Below are positions 6,901 through 15,964 of a stretch of 38,049 nt of DNA, one piece after another (position 1 is the stretch's first letter; the number at the start of each line of letters is the position of its first letter). The notes beneath the pieces were generated by a model, which saw only the letters and a list, made by a program, of their open reading frames with translations, was not told where the DNA came from and made no database searches. Source of the DNA: Actinomycetospora cinnamomea (GTDB taxonomy: Bacteria; Actinomycetota; Actinomycetes; Mycobacteriales; Pseudonocardiaceae); contig NZ_QEKW01000032.1 of assembly GCF_003096675.1 (NCBI RefSeq), positions 1 to 38,049 on the forward strand. Reading direction: 5' to 3'. A program made the position numbers and the translations under genes.

Positions 6901-8211
6901 ATGACCGACGCGAGCGCCGGCTGGTCCTTCGAGACCCGACAGATCCACGCGGGATCGAGTCCGGACCCGACGACGAACGCCCGGGCGACGCCGATCTACC
7001 AGACGACGTCGTACACGTTCCGCGACACCCAGCACGGCGCCGACCTGTTCAGCCTCGCCGAGCCGGGCAACATCTACACGCGGATCATGAACCCCACCAA
7101 CGACGTGCTCGAGCAGCGCGTCGCGGCCCTCGAGGGAGGTGTCGCGGCGCTGGCCTTCGCCAGCGGCAGCGCGGCCACGACGGCGGCGATCCTCACGATC
7201 GCCGAGTCCGGGGACCACATGGTGTCCAGCCCGAGCCTCTACGGCGGCACCTACAACCTGTTCCACTACACGCTGCCCAAGATGGGCATCGAGGTCACCT
7301 TCATCGACGACCAGGACGACCTCGACCAGTGGCGCCGGGCCGCCCGTCCGAACACCAAGCTGTTCTTCGCCGAGACCCTGCCCAACCCGGGCAACAACGT
7401 CCTCGACATCCGCGGCGTGGCCGACGCCGCCCACGAGGTCGGCGTGCCGCTGCTCGTCGACAACACCGTCCCGACGCCCTACCTCGTGCGCCCGATCGAG
7501 CACGGCGCCGACATCGTGATCCACTCGGCGACCAAGTTCCTCGGCGGGCACGGCACGAGCATCGCCGGCCTCGTCGTCGACGGCGGCACGTTCTCGTTCG
7601 GCGACGACCCGCAGCGGTTCCCGGGCTTCAACGAGCCGGACCCGAGCTACCACGGCCTGAAGTTCTGGGAGGCCCTCGGCCCGGGCGCCTTCGCCGCGAA
7701 GATGCGGGTCCAGCACCTGCGCGACACCGGCGCGGCGCTGAGCCCGTTCAACGCCTTCCTCATCATCCAGGGCATCGAGACGCTGTCGCTGCGCATCGAG
7801 CGTCACGTCGACAACGCCCAGCGGATCGCGGAGTGGCTCGAGGGCCGCGACGAGGTAGAGAAGGTCTACTACGCGGGCCTGGAGTCCAGCCCCTGGCACG
7901 CGGCGCAGCAGCGCTACATGCCGCGCGGCGCCGGCAGCATCGTGGCGTTCGACCTGCGTGGCGGCGTCGAGGCCGGCCGGGCGTTCGTCGACGGCACGAG
8001 CCTGCACTCGAACCTCGCCAACATCGGCGACGTGCGCAGCCTCATCGTGCACCCGGCGTCGACCACGCACAGCCAGCTCTCCGAGCCCGAGCAGCGCTCC
8101 AGCGGCGTGACCCCCGGCCTGGTGCGCCTGTCGGTCGGCATCGAGCACGTCGAGGACATCCTGGCCGACCTCGAGGCGGGCTTCACCGCGGCCAAGTCCG
8201 CCGCTGAGTGA
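6901..8211 (+). CDS. metY: O-acetylhomoserine sulfhydrylase / aminocarboxypropyltransferase (PLP enzyme)
   Basis: 436-residue Cys/Met-metabolism PLP enzyme. It converts O-acetylhomoserine plus sulfide to homocysteine in the direct-sulfhydrylation branch of methionine synthesis. The start [33 protein letters not shown] is diagnostic of the MetY branch; [17 protein letters not shown] and the PLP-binding HSATKF with Lys212 follow. ATG at 6901 is chosen because it gives the usual MetY N-terminus and has GGAG about 10 bases upstream; in-frame GTG 6892 and ATG 6859 are possible but extend the protein with a His/Pro-rich stretch. It overlaps metX by 4 bp (GTGA), so the two are translationally coupled, and MetX supplies its substrate. 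Confidence 0.95.
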   Translation: MTDASAGWSFETRQIHAGSSPDPTTNARATPIYQTTSYTFRDTQHGADLFSLAEPGNIYTRIMNPTNDVLEQRVAALEGGVAALAFASGSAATTAAILTIAESGDHMVSSPSLYGGTYNLFHYTLPKMGIEVTFIDDQDDLDQWRRAARPNTKLFFAETLPNPGNNVLDIRGVADAAHEVGVPLLVDNTVPTPYLVRPIEHGADIVIHSATKFLGGHGTSIAGLVVDGGTFSFGDDPQRFPGFNEPDPSYHGLKFWEALGPGAFAAKMRVQHLRDTGAALSPFNAFLIIQGIETLSLRIERHVDNAQRIAEWLEGRDEVEKVYYAGLESSPWHAAQQRYMPRGAGSIVAFDLRGGVEAGRAFVDGTSLHSNLANIGDVRSLIVHPASTTHSQLSEPEQRSSGVTPGLVRLSVGIEHVEDILADLEAGFTAAKSAAE

Positions 8212-9371
8212 GCCTCGGCTGCGTGACCACCTCACTCACCGACGGCACCGTCCCGGTCCTCCCTCCCGCCACCGGCGCGTGGCGGGAGGGGGACCCGGTC
8301 GGTGACCGTCGCTTCGTCGACCTCGGCGCGGTGACGCTCGAGAGCGGCGAGACGCTCCCGGACGTCCACGTCGCCTACGAGACGTGGGGCCGGTTCGACG
8401 GGTCCAACGCGGTCCTCGTGCTGCACGCGCTGACCGGGGACAGCCACGTCACCGGCGACGCCGGTCTCGGGCATCCGACGCCGGGCTGGTGGTCGGCACT
8501 CATCGGGCCGGGGCGGGCCATCGACACCGACCGCTGGTTCGTCGTCGCGCCCAACGTGCTCGGGGGCTGCCAGGGCACCACCGGGCCGTCATCGCCCGGG
8601 CCGGACGGGAGTCCGTGGGGTTCGCGCTTCCCTCGGACGACCGTGCGTGACCAGGTCACGGTGGAGGAGCGGTTCGCCGACGCGCTGGGCATCGACCGGT
8701 GGGCCGCGGTGCTCGGCGGGTCGATGGGCGGGATGCGCGCGCTCGAGTGGGCCGTCATGCACCCCGCGCGGGTGGAGCGCCTGCTGCTGCTGTGCTCGCC
8801 GGCCGCGGCGTCGGCCGACCAGATCGCATGGGCGGCGCCCCAGATCGCGGCGATCCGCGAGGACCCGGGCTGGTGCGGCGGCGATTACCACGACCGTGCC
8901 CGCGGCGAGGGCCCGCACGTCGGGCTGGGCGTGGCCCGACGGATCGCGCACATCACCTACCGCACCGGCGAGGAGTTCGACACGCGCTTCGGGCGGCGGC
9001 CGCAGCCGGGGGAGGACCCCGACGACGGTGGACGGTTCGCGATCGAGAGCTACCTCGACCACCACGCCGAGAAGCTCGTGCACCGCTTCGACGCGGGCAG
9101 CTACGTCGCGCTGACCCGGGCGATGAACGGCCACGACGTGGCCCGCGGGCGGGGTTCGCTGCGCGAGGCGCTGGGGCGGGTCACGGCCCGGACGGTCGTG
9201 GCCGGGTCGACCTCGGACCGGCTCTACCCGCTGCACCAGCAGGAGGAGCTGGCCGCCCTGATCCCCGGCGCGGGCGAGGTGCGGCGCATCGAGTCGCCGT
9301 TCGGGCACGACGCGTTCCTCATCGAGGCCCGCCAGCTGGAGAGGATCCTCGCGGACCTGCTCGACGCCTAG
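8208..9371 (+). CDS. metX: Homoserine O-acetyltransferase
   Basis: 387-residue alpha/beta-hydrolase-fold enzyme that transfers acetyl from acetyl-CoA to homoserine, making the substrate of MetY. The conserved NVLGGCQGTTGPSS oxyanion-region motif is at about 116-129, the nucleophile elbow GGSMGG gives Ser172, and the acid and base of the triad are in STSDRLYP and FGHDAF near the C-terminus. GTG at 8208 overlaps the metY stop codon; GTG at 8223 is an alternative start that would remove five residues. Its 3' end overlaps the convergent ArsR gene by 4 bp (9368-9371), so the two stop codons interlock. Confidence 0.95.
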   Translation: MSLGCVTTSLTDGTVPVLPPATGAWREGDPVGDRRFVDLGAVTLESGETLPDVHVAYETWGRFDGSNAVLVLHALTGDSHVTGDAGLGHPTPGWWSALIGPGRAIDTDRWFVVAPNVLGGCQGTTGPSSPGPDGSPWGSRFPRTTVRDQVTVEERFADALGIDRWAAVLGGSMGGMRALEWAVMHPARVERLLLLCSPAAASADQIAWAAPQIAAIREDPGWCGGDYHDRARGEGPHVGLGVARRIAHITYRTGEEFDTRFGRRPQPGEDPDDGGRFAIESYLDHHAEKLVHRFDAGSYVALTRAMNGHDVARGRGSLREALGRVTARTVVAGSTSDRLYPLHQQEELAALIPGAGEVRRIESPFGHDAFLIEARQLERILADLLDA

Positions 9372-9766
9372 ATCCTTGCGGGCTCGCCGGCGACCTGGTG
9401 CAGCAGCGTGTGCACGGTCTCGTCGGCGAGCCGGTAGCGCACGACCCGGCCGTCGCGGCGGGTCGCGACGAGGCCCTGGGCGCGCAGCAGGCGCAGGGCC
9501 TGCGAGGTGGTGGTGTCCTTGAGGCCCGCGGCGACGGCGAGGTCCGACACGCAGATCTCGCCCGCGGCGTGGATGCACAGCAGCAGCGTGAGGCGCGTCG
9601 GGTCGGCGAGGAGCGCGAAGCGCGTGACCCACGCGTGCATGGTGTCCTCGTCGGGGCGCGCGGCGATGGCGTCACAGACGCGGTGGTCCTCGTCGAGCGC
9701 CCGGTGACGCTGCGCGGCGCGGGCGGCGTCCTCGCGGGCTCCGTCCGGGGGCTCGGTCAGGTGCAC
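9368..9766 (-). CDS. ArsR/SmtB-family winged-helix regulator
   Basis: 132-residue ArsR/SmtB-type repressor. The core LLADPTRLTLLLCIHAAGEICVSDLAVAAGL is followed by the recognition region KDTTTSQALRLLRAQGLVATRRDGR and the wing VVRYRLAD. The E-[IL]-C-V-x-D-L helix is typical of the metal-sensing ArsR/SmtB group, and the C-terminal helix has D-E-T-V-H-T-L-L-H, which retains some but not all of the residues used by the alpha-5 zinc site of SmtB. A metal sensor is therefore plausible but not proven. GTG at 9766 has a weak ribosome-binding site. It is divergent from the DUF418 gene (58-bp gap), its most likely target besides itself. Confidence 0.85.
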   Translation of the reverse strand: MHLTEPPDGAREDAARAAQRHRALDEDHRVCDAIAARPDEDTMHAWVTRFALLADPTRLTLLLCIHAAGEICVSDLAVAAGLKDTTTSQALRLLRAQGLVATRRDGRVVRYRLADETVHTLLHQVAGEPARI

Positions 9767-9824
9767 CGACCCATCGTGTCATCCTCACGCCGCCGCCGGG
9801 TGGTGGCACGGACGGGAGGCGAGC

Positions 9825-10946
9825 GTGACCGGACCGACGGGCCTCGCGGCCCGGCGTGTCACCCCGGACCTCGCCCGGGGCCTGCTGCTGGCCCTCATCG
9901 CGGTGGCCAACGCGCACCTCTACCTCGTGGCACGACCGATCGCCTACCGCGGCTACCCCGCGGGCCTCGAGGGCGTCGATCGGGTGGTGGCCGTCGTGCA
10001 GATGGTGCTGGTCGACGGGCGGGTCTACCCGCTCTTCGCGGCGCTGGTGGGGTTCGGCGTGACGCGGCTGGCCGAGCGCGTCCCGGAGCGCGTGGTGCGC
10101 CGGCGCGGGGTGGTGCTGCTCGGGGTGGGCGCGCTGCACGGGGTGCTGCTGTTCCCCGGCGACATCATCGGCGCCTACGGGTTGGTGATCCTGCTGATCG
10201 CGCCGGTGGTCGCCTCGTCGGCGGCCGGGGCGGCGTCGACCCGGGGCCTGTTGTCGGTCGCGGCGGCGATCGCGGCGTTCGGCTGCCTGCTCTCGACCGG
10301 GCAGGGCTTTCCCCAGGGGAGACCGACGGTGCCGTCGATCGCGGCGCCGACGTTCGGGCAGGCGCTCGCGGCGCACCCCGCGGAGTGGCTCGCGACGACC
10401 CTGTTCTCCGCGCTGCTCACGGCGCCGGCGGTGCTGGTCGGCGTGGTGATCGCGCGCACCGGAACGCTCGACGACCCGGACGCCCACCGTCGCCGTCTCG
10501 GGGTGTGGGCAGTGGCGGGGCTCGGGCTGTCGGTGCTGCTCGGGCTGCCGCTGGCCCTGGCCGTGGCCGGTCTGTGGGCGCCGGGTCCGGCCCTCGGGGC
10601 TCTTGCGGGGGCGGCGCACACGGCCGGGGGCTACGCGGGCGCGCTCGGGCTGCTCGGAGTGATGGGCCTGCTGGGCAGCGTCTCCTGGCCGGGCCGTGAC
10701 CTCGTCGCGGCGGCGGGGACCTGGTCGATGACGCTCTACCTGTCCCAGTCGGTGGTGTTCACAGCCGTCTTCGCACGGTTCGCGGGCGACCTGGGGTCCG
10801 TGGCCTCGCTGGGGACGGCCTCGCTGATCGGGCTGCTGACGTGGCTGGCCGGCGTCCTCGTCGCGGGCGCGCTGGCCCGCGCCGGGCACCGCGGGCCCGC
10901 GGAGCTCGTCGTCCGGCGCCTCACGTATCGGCACGCACGGCCGTAG
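9825..10946 (+). CDS. DUF418 (YeiB-like) membrane protein
   Basis: 373-residue polytopic membrane protein. The N-terminus DLARGLLLALIAVANAHLYL, a first cytoplasmic segment with DGRVYPLFAALVGFGV, the repeated R-R-R-G-V-V-L-L loop and the C-terminal TWSMTLYLSQSVVFTAVF match DUF418 proteins, a family of about ten helices whose function is not established. GTG at 9825 has GGGAGGC upstream at normal spacing. It is divergent from the ArsR-type gene. A 128-bp gap follows to the cupin gene and contains no gene that I can support. Confidence 0.85.
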   Translation: MTGPTGLAARRVTPDLARGLLLALIAVANAHLYLVARPIAYRGYPAGLEGVDRVVAVVQMVLVDGRVYPLFAALVGFGVTRLAERVPERVVRRRGVVLLGVGALHGVLLFPGDIIGAYGLVILLIAPVVASSAAGAASTRGLLSVAAAIAAFGCLLSTGQGFPQGRPTVPSIAAPTFGQALAAHPAEWLATTLFSALLTAPAVLVGVVIARTGTLDDPDAHRRRLGVWAVAGLGLSVLLGLPLALAVAGLWAPGPALGALAGAAHTAGGYAGALGLLGVMGLLGSVSWPGRDLVAAAGTWSMTLYLSQSVVFTAVFARFAGDLGSVASLGTASLIGLLTWLAGVLVAGALARAGHRGPAELVVRRLTYRHARP

Positions 10947-11074
10947 TCCCGCTGTTCCTGCTGGGCCGACCGGGTGACAGCGACCGCCGTTCTGACGCGA
11001 CGGCGTCACACTGGGCGGTCCCGCGGCGGCCGCCCGGGCCGCGCGGAGAACAGGAGACCGCAGAGGAGTCGACG

Positions 11075-11437
11075 ATGCCCGCGATCGAGCACCGGAACAT
11101 GAGCACACCCGACGAGACCCGCACGCCGGAGAAGACGACGGTCGAGGTCGTCCAGCTGGGCGGCGCCACGATCGCCCGGCTCACCGTGCAGCCGGGATGG
11201 CGGTGGTCGGAGTGCATCAAGCCCGTCGTCGGCGGGGAGAGCTGCCAGGCCGCGCACCTCGGCTACCTGCTCGCCGGGCAGCTCCACATCGTTGCGGACG
11301 ACGGCACCGAGGCCGACCTGGTGGCCGGCGAGACCTACCGGCTCGAGCCCGGACACGACGCCTGGGTCGTCGGCGACGAGCCGGCGATGGGTCTGGAGTT
11401 CGAGACCAAGACCGCGGAGACGTACGCGCGCGGCTGA
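11075..11437 (+). CDS. Single-domain cupin protein
   Basis: 120-residue cupin. The barrel is seen from VQPGWRWSECIKPVVGG through HLGYLLAGQLHIVADDGTEADLVAGETYRLEPGHDAWVVGDEPAMGLEF: the first cupin motif is degenerate (C, H and Q in place of the usual His pair) and the second keeps P-G-H-D-A-W. ATG at 11075 has GAGGAG 7 bases upstream. The substrate or sensor role is unknown. A 16-bp-arm hairpin begins 6 bp after its stop and separates it from the hydrolase gene. Confidence 0.8.
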   Translation: MPAIEHRNMSTPDETRTPEKTTVEVVQLGGATIARLTVQPGWRWSECIKPVVGGESCQAAHLGYLLAGQLHIVADDGTEADLVAGETYRLEPGHDAWVVGDEPAMGLEFETKTAETYARG

Positions 11438-11443
11438 GCCCAC

Positions 11444-11486
11444 GTGAGCGGAGTTCCCGACTACTACAGCCGGGAATTCCGCTCAC
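11444..11486 (+). repeat. Palindromic element / hairpin after the cupin gene (GTGAGCGGAGTTC family, copy 1)
   Basis: Arm GTGAGCGGAGTTCCCG (11444-11459) is complementary to CGGGAATTCCGCTCAC (11471-11486) at 15 of 16 positions, with an 11-base loop. It fills nearly all of the 62-bp gap between the cupin and the hydrolase. The first 13 bases recur in the hairpin at 36140-36185, on the opposite strand. It may act as a terminator; the shared sequence suggests a dispersed palindromic repeat family. Confidence 0.75.
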
Positions 11487-11499
11487 ATAGGGTCGGAGC

Positions 11500-12228
11500 A
11501 TGGCCGAGCTGCCGCCGCCGGTGCGCTGGTGGGGCCGTCCCCTCGGCGAGGCGCGGGTGCACCTCGAGCTGGCGCGCCTGCTGCTCAGCGCCACCTGGCG
11601 CGGCGAGGACGTCCCGCACGGCGACGGCGCGCCGGTGCTGCTCGTGCCCGGGTTCCTCGCCGGCGACGTCACGCTCGCGGCGCTGCACGACTGGCTGCGG
11701 CGCATCGGCCACCGCTCGTACCGCTCGGGCATCGCCTGGAACGTCGACTGCTCCGAGGCCGCGGTGCGCCGCCTCGACCGCCGTCTCGCCGAGGTCGCCG
11801 ACCGCAGCGGCGCCGCCGTGACCCTGATCGGGCACAGCCGCGGAGGGCTGCTCGCCCGGGCCCTCGCCACCCGGAGCCCCGAGCGGGTCCGCCGCGTCGT
11901 CGCCCTCGGCAGCCCGCTGGGCTCCCAGCTCGACGCGTCGGCGCTCACCCTCGCCGCGGTCGGCGGAGCGCGGCTGGCCCAGAACCTCCTGCGTCCCCAC
12001 CGCCCGCACTGCCTGACCGTGCGCTGCCCCTGCCCCTTCGGCGCCGACCTCGCCGCGCCCGCCACCCCGGCCGTCGTCACGATCTGGACCGCCGAGGACG
12101 GGATCGTGCGCCCCTCGGCGTGCCGTCCCGACGGCGCCGAGGCCCACGAGGTCCGCGGCAGCCACGTCGGCCTCGGCGTCAACGTGCACGTGTACCGCCA
12201 CCTGGCCGAGGTGCTCGTGCGACCGTGA
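11500..12228 (+). CDS. Alpha/beta hydrolase (lipase-like)
   Basis: 242-residue alpha/beta hydrolase. After a strand VLLVPGFLAGD the nucleophile elbow is TLIGHSRGGLLARALA (Ser in G-H-S-R-G-G), the likely acid is Asp in IWTAEDGIVRP and the base is His in GSHVGLGVN; the order and the GHSxGG elbow fit PGAP1/triacylglycerol-lipase-like esterases. There is no signal peptide. An unusual Cys-rich insert, HCLTVRCPCPF, lies between the nucleophile and acid segments and could bind a metal or form disulfides. ATG at 11500 lies 13 bases after the palindrome. The substrate is unknown. Confidence 0.85.
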   Translation: MAELPPPVRWWGRPLGEARVHLELARLLLSATWRGEDVPHGDGAPVLLVPGFLAGDVTLAALHDWLRRIGHRSYRSGIAWNVDCSEAAVRRLDRRLAEVADRSGAAVTLIGHSRGGLLARALATRSPERVRRVVALGSPLGSQLDASALTLAAVGGARLAQNLLRPHRPHCLTVRCPCPFGADLAAPATPAVVTIWTAEDGIVRPSACRPDGAEAHEVRGSHVGLGVNVHVYRHLAEVLVRP

Positions 12229-12268
12229 CCACCGTTTGGGCCACCGGGCGGCGGGGCACGGTGCCCCC

Positions 12269-13177
12269 ATGGCTGCGTGGACCCCCGCCGACATCGGAGA
12301 CCAGTCCGGACGGACGTTCGTGATCACGGGCGCCAACTCCGGGATCGGCCTCGAGGCCGCCCGCGAGCTCGTCCGTGCGGGCGCCCACGTCGTGCTGGCG
12401 GTGCGCAACACCGACAAGGGCGCGGAGGCCGCGGCGGAGATCGGCTCCGGCGCCCGGGGCACCACCGACGTCCGCCGCCTCGACCTCGCCGACCTCTCCT
12501 CGGTGCGCGCGTTCGCCGCCGACCTCGACGGACCGGTCGACGTGCTGATCAACAACGCCGGCCTCATGGCGATCCCCGAGCAGCGCACCGCCGACGGGTT
12601 CGAGATGCAGATCGGCACGAACTTCCTCGGCCACTTCGCGCTCACCGGCCTGCTGCTCGACGTGATCACCGACCGCGTGGTGACGCTGTCCAGCGCCGCG
12701 CACCGGATGGGCAGCATCAACCTCGACGACCTCAACTGGCGCCGTCGTCGCTACCAGCGCTGGCTGGCCTACGGCCAGTCGAAGCTCGCCGACCTCATGT
12801 TCGCCTACGAGCTCGAGCACCGGTTCGTCGCCGCCGGCTCGCCGCTGCGCTCGATGGCCGCCCACCCCGGCTACAGCGCCACCAACCTGCAGAGCCGCAC
12901 CGAGTCGGTCCAGGACGCGGCGATGGGCCTGCTCAACAAGGTCATCGCGCAGGGCCCGGCGATGGGCGCCCAGCCCACGCTCTACGCGGCGACGATGCCC
13001 GACCTGCCCGGCGGTACCTACATCGGCCCGAGCGGGTTCCAGGAGATCGCCGGCCCGCCCGTGCCGGTCGGGTCGACGGTGGCCTCGCACGACCGCGAGG
13101 TGCAGGCCCGGCTGTGGGATCTCGCGGCCGAGCTCACCGGCGTCACGCCGCGCATCCGCGCCGGCGCGCGGTCCTGA
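12269..13177 (+). CDS. Short-chain dehydrogenase/reductase (retinol-dehydrogenase-like)
   Basis: 302-residue SDR with the NAD(P)-binding TGANSGIG near residue 20, NNAG in LINNAGLMA, a catalytic Ser in LSSAAH and Y-G-Q-S-K (YxxxK). The overall pattern with AVRNTDKG, DLADLSSV and HPGYSATNLQ matches the actinobacterial SDRs annotated as oxidoreductases of the retinol dehydrogenase/WW-domain type; the Arg after AV suggests NADP preference. ATG at 12269 is chosen because the family starts just before the Rossmann motif. The stop codon at 13177 lies 47 bp before the chosen start of the hotdog gene. The substrate is unknown. Confidence 0.92.
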   Translation: MAAWTPADIGDQSGRTFVITGANSGIGLEAARELVRAGAHVVLAVRNTDKGAEAAAEIGSGARGTTDVRRLDLADLSSVRAFAADLDGPVDVLINNAGLMAIPEQRTADGFEMQIGTNFLGHFALTGLLLDVITDRVVTLSSAAHRMGSINLDDLNWRRRRYQRWLAYGQSKLADLMFAYELEHRFVAAGSPLRSMAAHPGYSATNLQSRTESVQDAAMGLLNKVIAQGPAMGAQPTLYAATMPDLPGGTYIGPSGFQEIAGPPVPVGSTVASHDREVQARLWDLAAELTGVTPRIRAGARS

Positions 13178-13224
13178 GCACGCCTGCCGGCCCCGTCGGC
13201 CCCGCCGGTGAGGCGCCGCTGACG

Positions 13225-13959
13225 GTGCTGCGCCGGGTCGTCCGCGACGACGTCCCGCTCGCCCCCGTGCACGCGGCGGTGCACGCCCGGCTGGTCGCGA
13301 TCGCACCGGGCCGGGCGGACACCACCCTGCCCGCGCCGTCGGCCGACCCCGACGCGGCCCTCTGGCTGCTCGGCGACTTCGCCTCCGGGCTGGCCGTCAC
13401 CGGCACCCTCGACCCCGGTCAGCGCATCACCACGCTGCGCCTGACGCTGCACGTCCTGTCCCGCGAGATCGAGGGCGACACCCTCCACGCCGCGGGCTGC
13501 CTCGACGAGCGGCTGCCCGACGTCGCCCTGAGCACGGCGGTGATCACCGACGGCGCCGGGCGGACGATCGCGCGGGCGCACGGGCGCAACGCGGTGCTCA
13601 CCGACGAGGTCGCCGCCGGCTACGGGACCGAGGTGCCGTCATGGGCGTCGTCGCCGCTGACCGTGGCCGGCATGGTCCGCGACGGCGGGGCACCCAGCGA
13701 CCAGGCCGTCAACACCGCCGCCGTCGTCCAGGGCGGGGCGCTCGCGTCGGTGCCCGCCCGGGCGCTGGCCGGCGTGCTCGACGGGCCCGCGGACGAGGCG
13801 AGTGCGGCGTTCCTGCGCCCGGTGCCCGCCGACGGGCGCACCGTGCACGCCGAGGCCGAGCTCGAGCACGGCGGGCGGCGCCTGCGCAGCGGCCGCGCCC
13901 TGTTGCGAGACGACCGGGACCGCGTGGTGCTCAGCGTCTCCGGCCTGCGCTACGGGTGA
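13225..13959 (+). CDS. Double-hotdog thioesterase-like protein (PaaI-type)
   Basis: About 244 residues from GTG 13225. Two hotdog-like halves can be read: the first runs through DPDAALWLLGDFASGLAVTG to TAVITDGAGRTIARAHGRNAVL, the second through NTAAVVQGGALASVPARALA to RSGRALLRDDRDRVVLSVSGL. In each, a strand of the form x-A-x-[VL]-x-D-x-x-R-x-[IV]-x-x follows the central helix. This is the architecture of acyl-CoA thioesterase/PaaI-like proteins, but the catalytic residues are not obvious. The reading frame extends upstream to a CTG at 13174 overlapping the SDR stop codon, which could be an unusual coupled start. It is probably co-transcribed with the SDR. Confidence 0.7.
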   Translation: MLRRVVRDDVPLAPVHAAVHARLVAIAPGRADTTLPAPSADPDAALWLLGDFASGLAVTGTLDPGQRITTLRLTLHVLSREIEGDTLHAAGCLDERLPDVALSTAVITDGAGRTIARAHGRNAVLTDEVAAGYGTEVPSWASSPLTVAGMVRDGGAPSDQAVNTAAVVQGGALASVPARALAGVLDGPADEASAAFLRPVPADGRTVHAEAELEHGGRRLRSGRALLRDDRDRVVLSVSGLRYG

Positions 13960-14021
13960 CGAGCCTCCCGGATCGGGCCTCCCGGGGCCGCCGCGAGGGC
14001 GTTTCGTGATGAGGTGGCGCG

Positions 14022-15224
14022 GTGAGCGTGACCGTGGTCGGCGTCGGCGCCGAGGGATGGCCCGGGCTGTGTGATTCCGCCCGCCGCGCCCTCGAGGCGG
14101 CCGAGGTCGTGCTCGGCGCGCCGCGCCAGCTGGCGCTGCTGCCGGCGGGGGACGCCACCCACGTCACCTGGCCCTCGCCGCTGCTGCCGGCGCTGCCCGG
14201 GCTGCTCGCCGAGCACGCCGACCGGGCGCTCGTGGTGCTGGCCAGCGGCGACCCGACGTTCTACGGCATCGGCTCCGCGGTGCTCGCGCACGCCCCGAAG
14301 GCGACGGTGCTGCCGGCACCCTCGTCGCTGTCGCTGGCCTGCGCGCGGCTGGGGTGGGCGGCTCAGGACGTCGACGTGCTCTCGACGGTCGGGCGTCCCC
14401 TCGCGGCGGTGCGGGCCGCGCTGGCGCCGCGTCGCCGGCTGCTGGTGCTCGTCCCCGACGGTGACGCCCCCGCCGCGCTGGCGTCGGCGCTCACGTCGTG
14501 GGGGTACGGCGAGGCGGGCCTCACGGTGCTCGGCTCGCTCGGCGCGGAGACCGAGAGCCGCGTCGACGGGTTCGCCGCGACGTGGACGCACCCGCCGGGC
14601 GACCCGCTGGCCGTGGTGGCGGTGACGTGCCCCGACGCGCCCGCGGACACGCTGCTCGGGCGCGCGCCCGGGCTGCCCGACGACGCCTACGACCACGACG
14701 GCCAGCTGACCAAGGCCGAGCTGCGGACGCTGTCCGTGGCGGCGCTGCGTCCCGCGCCCGCCGCGCTGCTGTGGGACGTCGGCGGGGGAGCGGGCAGCGT
14801 CGGGATCGAGTGGATGCGCCACCACCCCGCCTGCCGGGCGATCAGCGTGGAGGTGCGCGAGGACCGCGCGGCCCGGATCGCCGCCAACGCCGAGGCGCTC
14901 GGGGTGCCGGGGCTGCGTGTGGTGGTGGGGCGCGCGCCGGCGGCACTGGAGGCGCTGGACCCACCGGACGCGGTGTTCGTCGGCGGCGGGGTGTCGGCGC
15001 CGGGGATGCTGGCGACCGCGCGCGAGGCGCTGCGTCCCGGCGGTCGGCTCGTCGCCAACGCCGTCACCGTCGAGGGCGAGGCGGCGCTGGCCGCGTTCCG
15101 CGCCGAGCACGGCGGGGCGCTGCGGCGGATCGCCGTGCAGCGCGCCGAGCCGGTCGGGCGGTTCGCGGGCTGGAAGGCGCTGGCCGGCGTGACCCAACTG
15201 ATCCACCGGAAGGACCCCGAGTGA
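14022..15224 (+). CDS. cobL: Precorrin-6Y C5,15-methyltransferase (decarboxylating)
   Basis: 400-residue bifunctional enzyme of corrin-ring synthesis. The N-terminal half is a tetrapyrrole methylase (start VTVVGVGAEGWPGL; VVLASGDPTFYGIGSAVL is the SAM-binding GDPxFYG motif), equal to CbiE. The C-terminal half, from about residue 225 (TKAELRTLSVAAL), is CbiT-like with the Rossmann SAM motif LLWDVGGGAGSVGIEWM. It methylates C5 and C15 of precorrin-6B and decarboxylates the ring-C acetate. GTG at 14022 fits the family N-terminus. Its stop overlaps the cobM start (GTGA at 15221-15224). The 62-bp gap upstream is too short for a B12 riboswitch. Confidence 0.95.
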   Translation: MSVTVVGVGAEGWPGLCDSARRALEAAEVVLGAPRQLALLPAGDATHVTWPSPLLPALPGLLAEHADRALVVLASGDPTFYGIGSAVLAHAPKATVLPAPSSLSLACARLGWAAQDVDVLSTVGRPLAAVRAALAPRRRLLVLVPDGDAPAALASALTSWGYGEAGLTVLGSLGAETESRVDGFAATWTHPPGDPLAVVAVTCPDAPADTLLGRAPGLPDDAYDHDGQLTKAELRTLSVAALRPAPAALLWDVGGGAGSVGIEWMRHHPACRAISVEVREDRAARIAANAEALGVPGLRVVVGRAPAALEALDPPDAVFVGGGVSAPGMLATAREALRPGGRLVANAVTVEGEAALAAFRAEHGGALRRIAVQRAEPVGRFAGWKALAGVTQLIHRKDPE

Positions 15225-15964
15225 CCGTCCGCTTCGTCGGCGCCGGGCCGGGCGCGCCCGACCTCATCACCGTGCGCGGGCTCCGCGCGCTCGCCACCAG
15301 CCCGGTCTGCCTCTACGCGGGCTCGCTGGTGCCGCCGGAGCTGCTCGCGCAGTGCCCGCCGGGGGTGCACCTGGTCGACACGGCGCGGCTGACCCTCGAC
15401 GAGATCACCACCGAGCTCCTCGCCGCCCACGAGGCCGGCCACGACGTCGCCCGCCTGTGCTCGGGCGACCCCGCGGTGTTCTCCGCGGTTGCCGAGCAGA
15501 CCCGTCGCCTCGACGCGGCCGACGTCCCGTGGGAGATCGTGCCCGGCGTCCCCGCGTTCGCGGCCGCGGCCGCCGCCCTGCGCACCGAGCTGACCGTGCC
15601 CGGCGTCGGACAGTCCGTGGTGCTCACCCGCGACGCGGCCAACGCGACGCCCATGCCGGCGGGGGAGTCCCTGGACGTCTGGGCCGCGGCGGGCGGGACG
15701 CTCGTGCTGCACCTCGCGGTGCAGCGCTGCGCCGAGGTCGTCGCGGCGCTGCGCGCGCACCGGCCCGCGTCCGAACCCGTCGCCGTCGTCGCGCGGGCGT
15801 CGCGGGACGATGAGGTGGTCCTGCGGGGGACGCTGGCCGACATCGCCGGGCGTGTCGCCGAGGCCGACGTGCGCCGGACCGCGGTGATCGTCGTCGGGCC
15901 GGTGGTCGGGACCTCCGAGGGTTGCGACTCGCACCTCTACTCGGCCGCGCGCGCCCGGCCGTGA
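15221..15964 (+). CDS. cobM: Precorrin-4 C11-methyltransferase
   Basis: 247-residue tetrapyrrole methylase. VRFVGAGPGAPDLITVRG is the family start, RLCSGDPAVFSA is the SAM-binding GDP motif, VPWEIVPGVPAFAAAAAAL is the CobM/CbiF-type substrate loop, and the C-terminal YSAARARP ends at the usual length. It methylates C11 of precorrin-4 with SAM to give precorrin-5 in the aerobic pathway. The GTG start overlaps the cobL stop, and its own stop overlaps the cobK start, so cobL, cobM and cobK form a tightly coupled operon. Confidence 0.95.
   Translation: MTVRFVGAGPGAPDLITVRGLRALATSPVCLYAGSLVPPELLAQCPPGVHLVDTARLTLDEITTELLAAHEAGHDVARLCSGDPAVFSAVAEQTRRLDAADVPWEIVPGVPAFAAAAAALRTELTVPGVGQSVVLTRDAANATPMPAGESLDVWAAAGGTLVLHLAVQRCAEVVAALRAHRPASEPVAVVARASRDDEVVLRGTLADIAGRVAEADVRRTAVIVVGPVVGTSEGCDSHLYSAARARP

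Noticed and set aside
5683..8235. Very long minus-strand open frame opposite metY and part of the P450 gene
   Set aside because: It is made of Arg, Ala, Gly and Val runs typical of antisense frames in high-GC DNA, with no family motif; the real genes on both strands are clear.
13960..14021. Cobalamin riboswitch before cobL
   Set aside because: Only 62 bp are available and no B12-box-like sequence is present.
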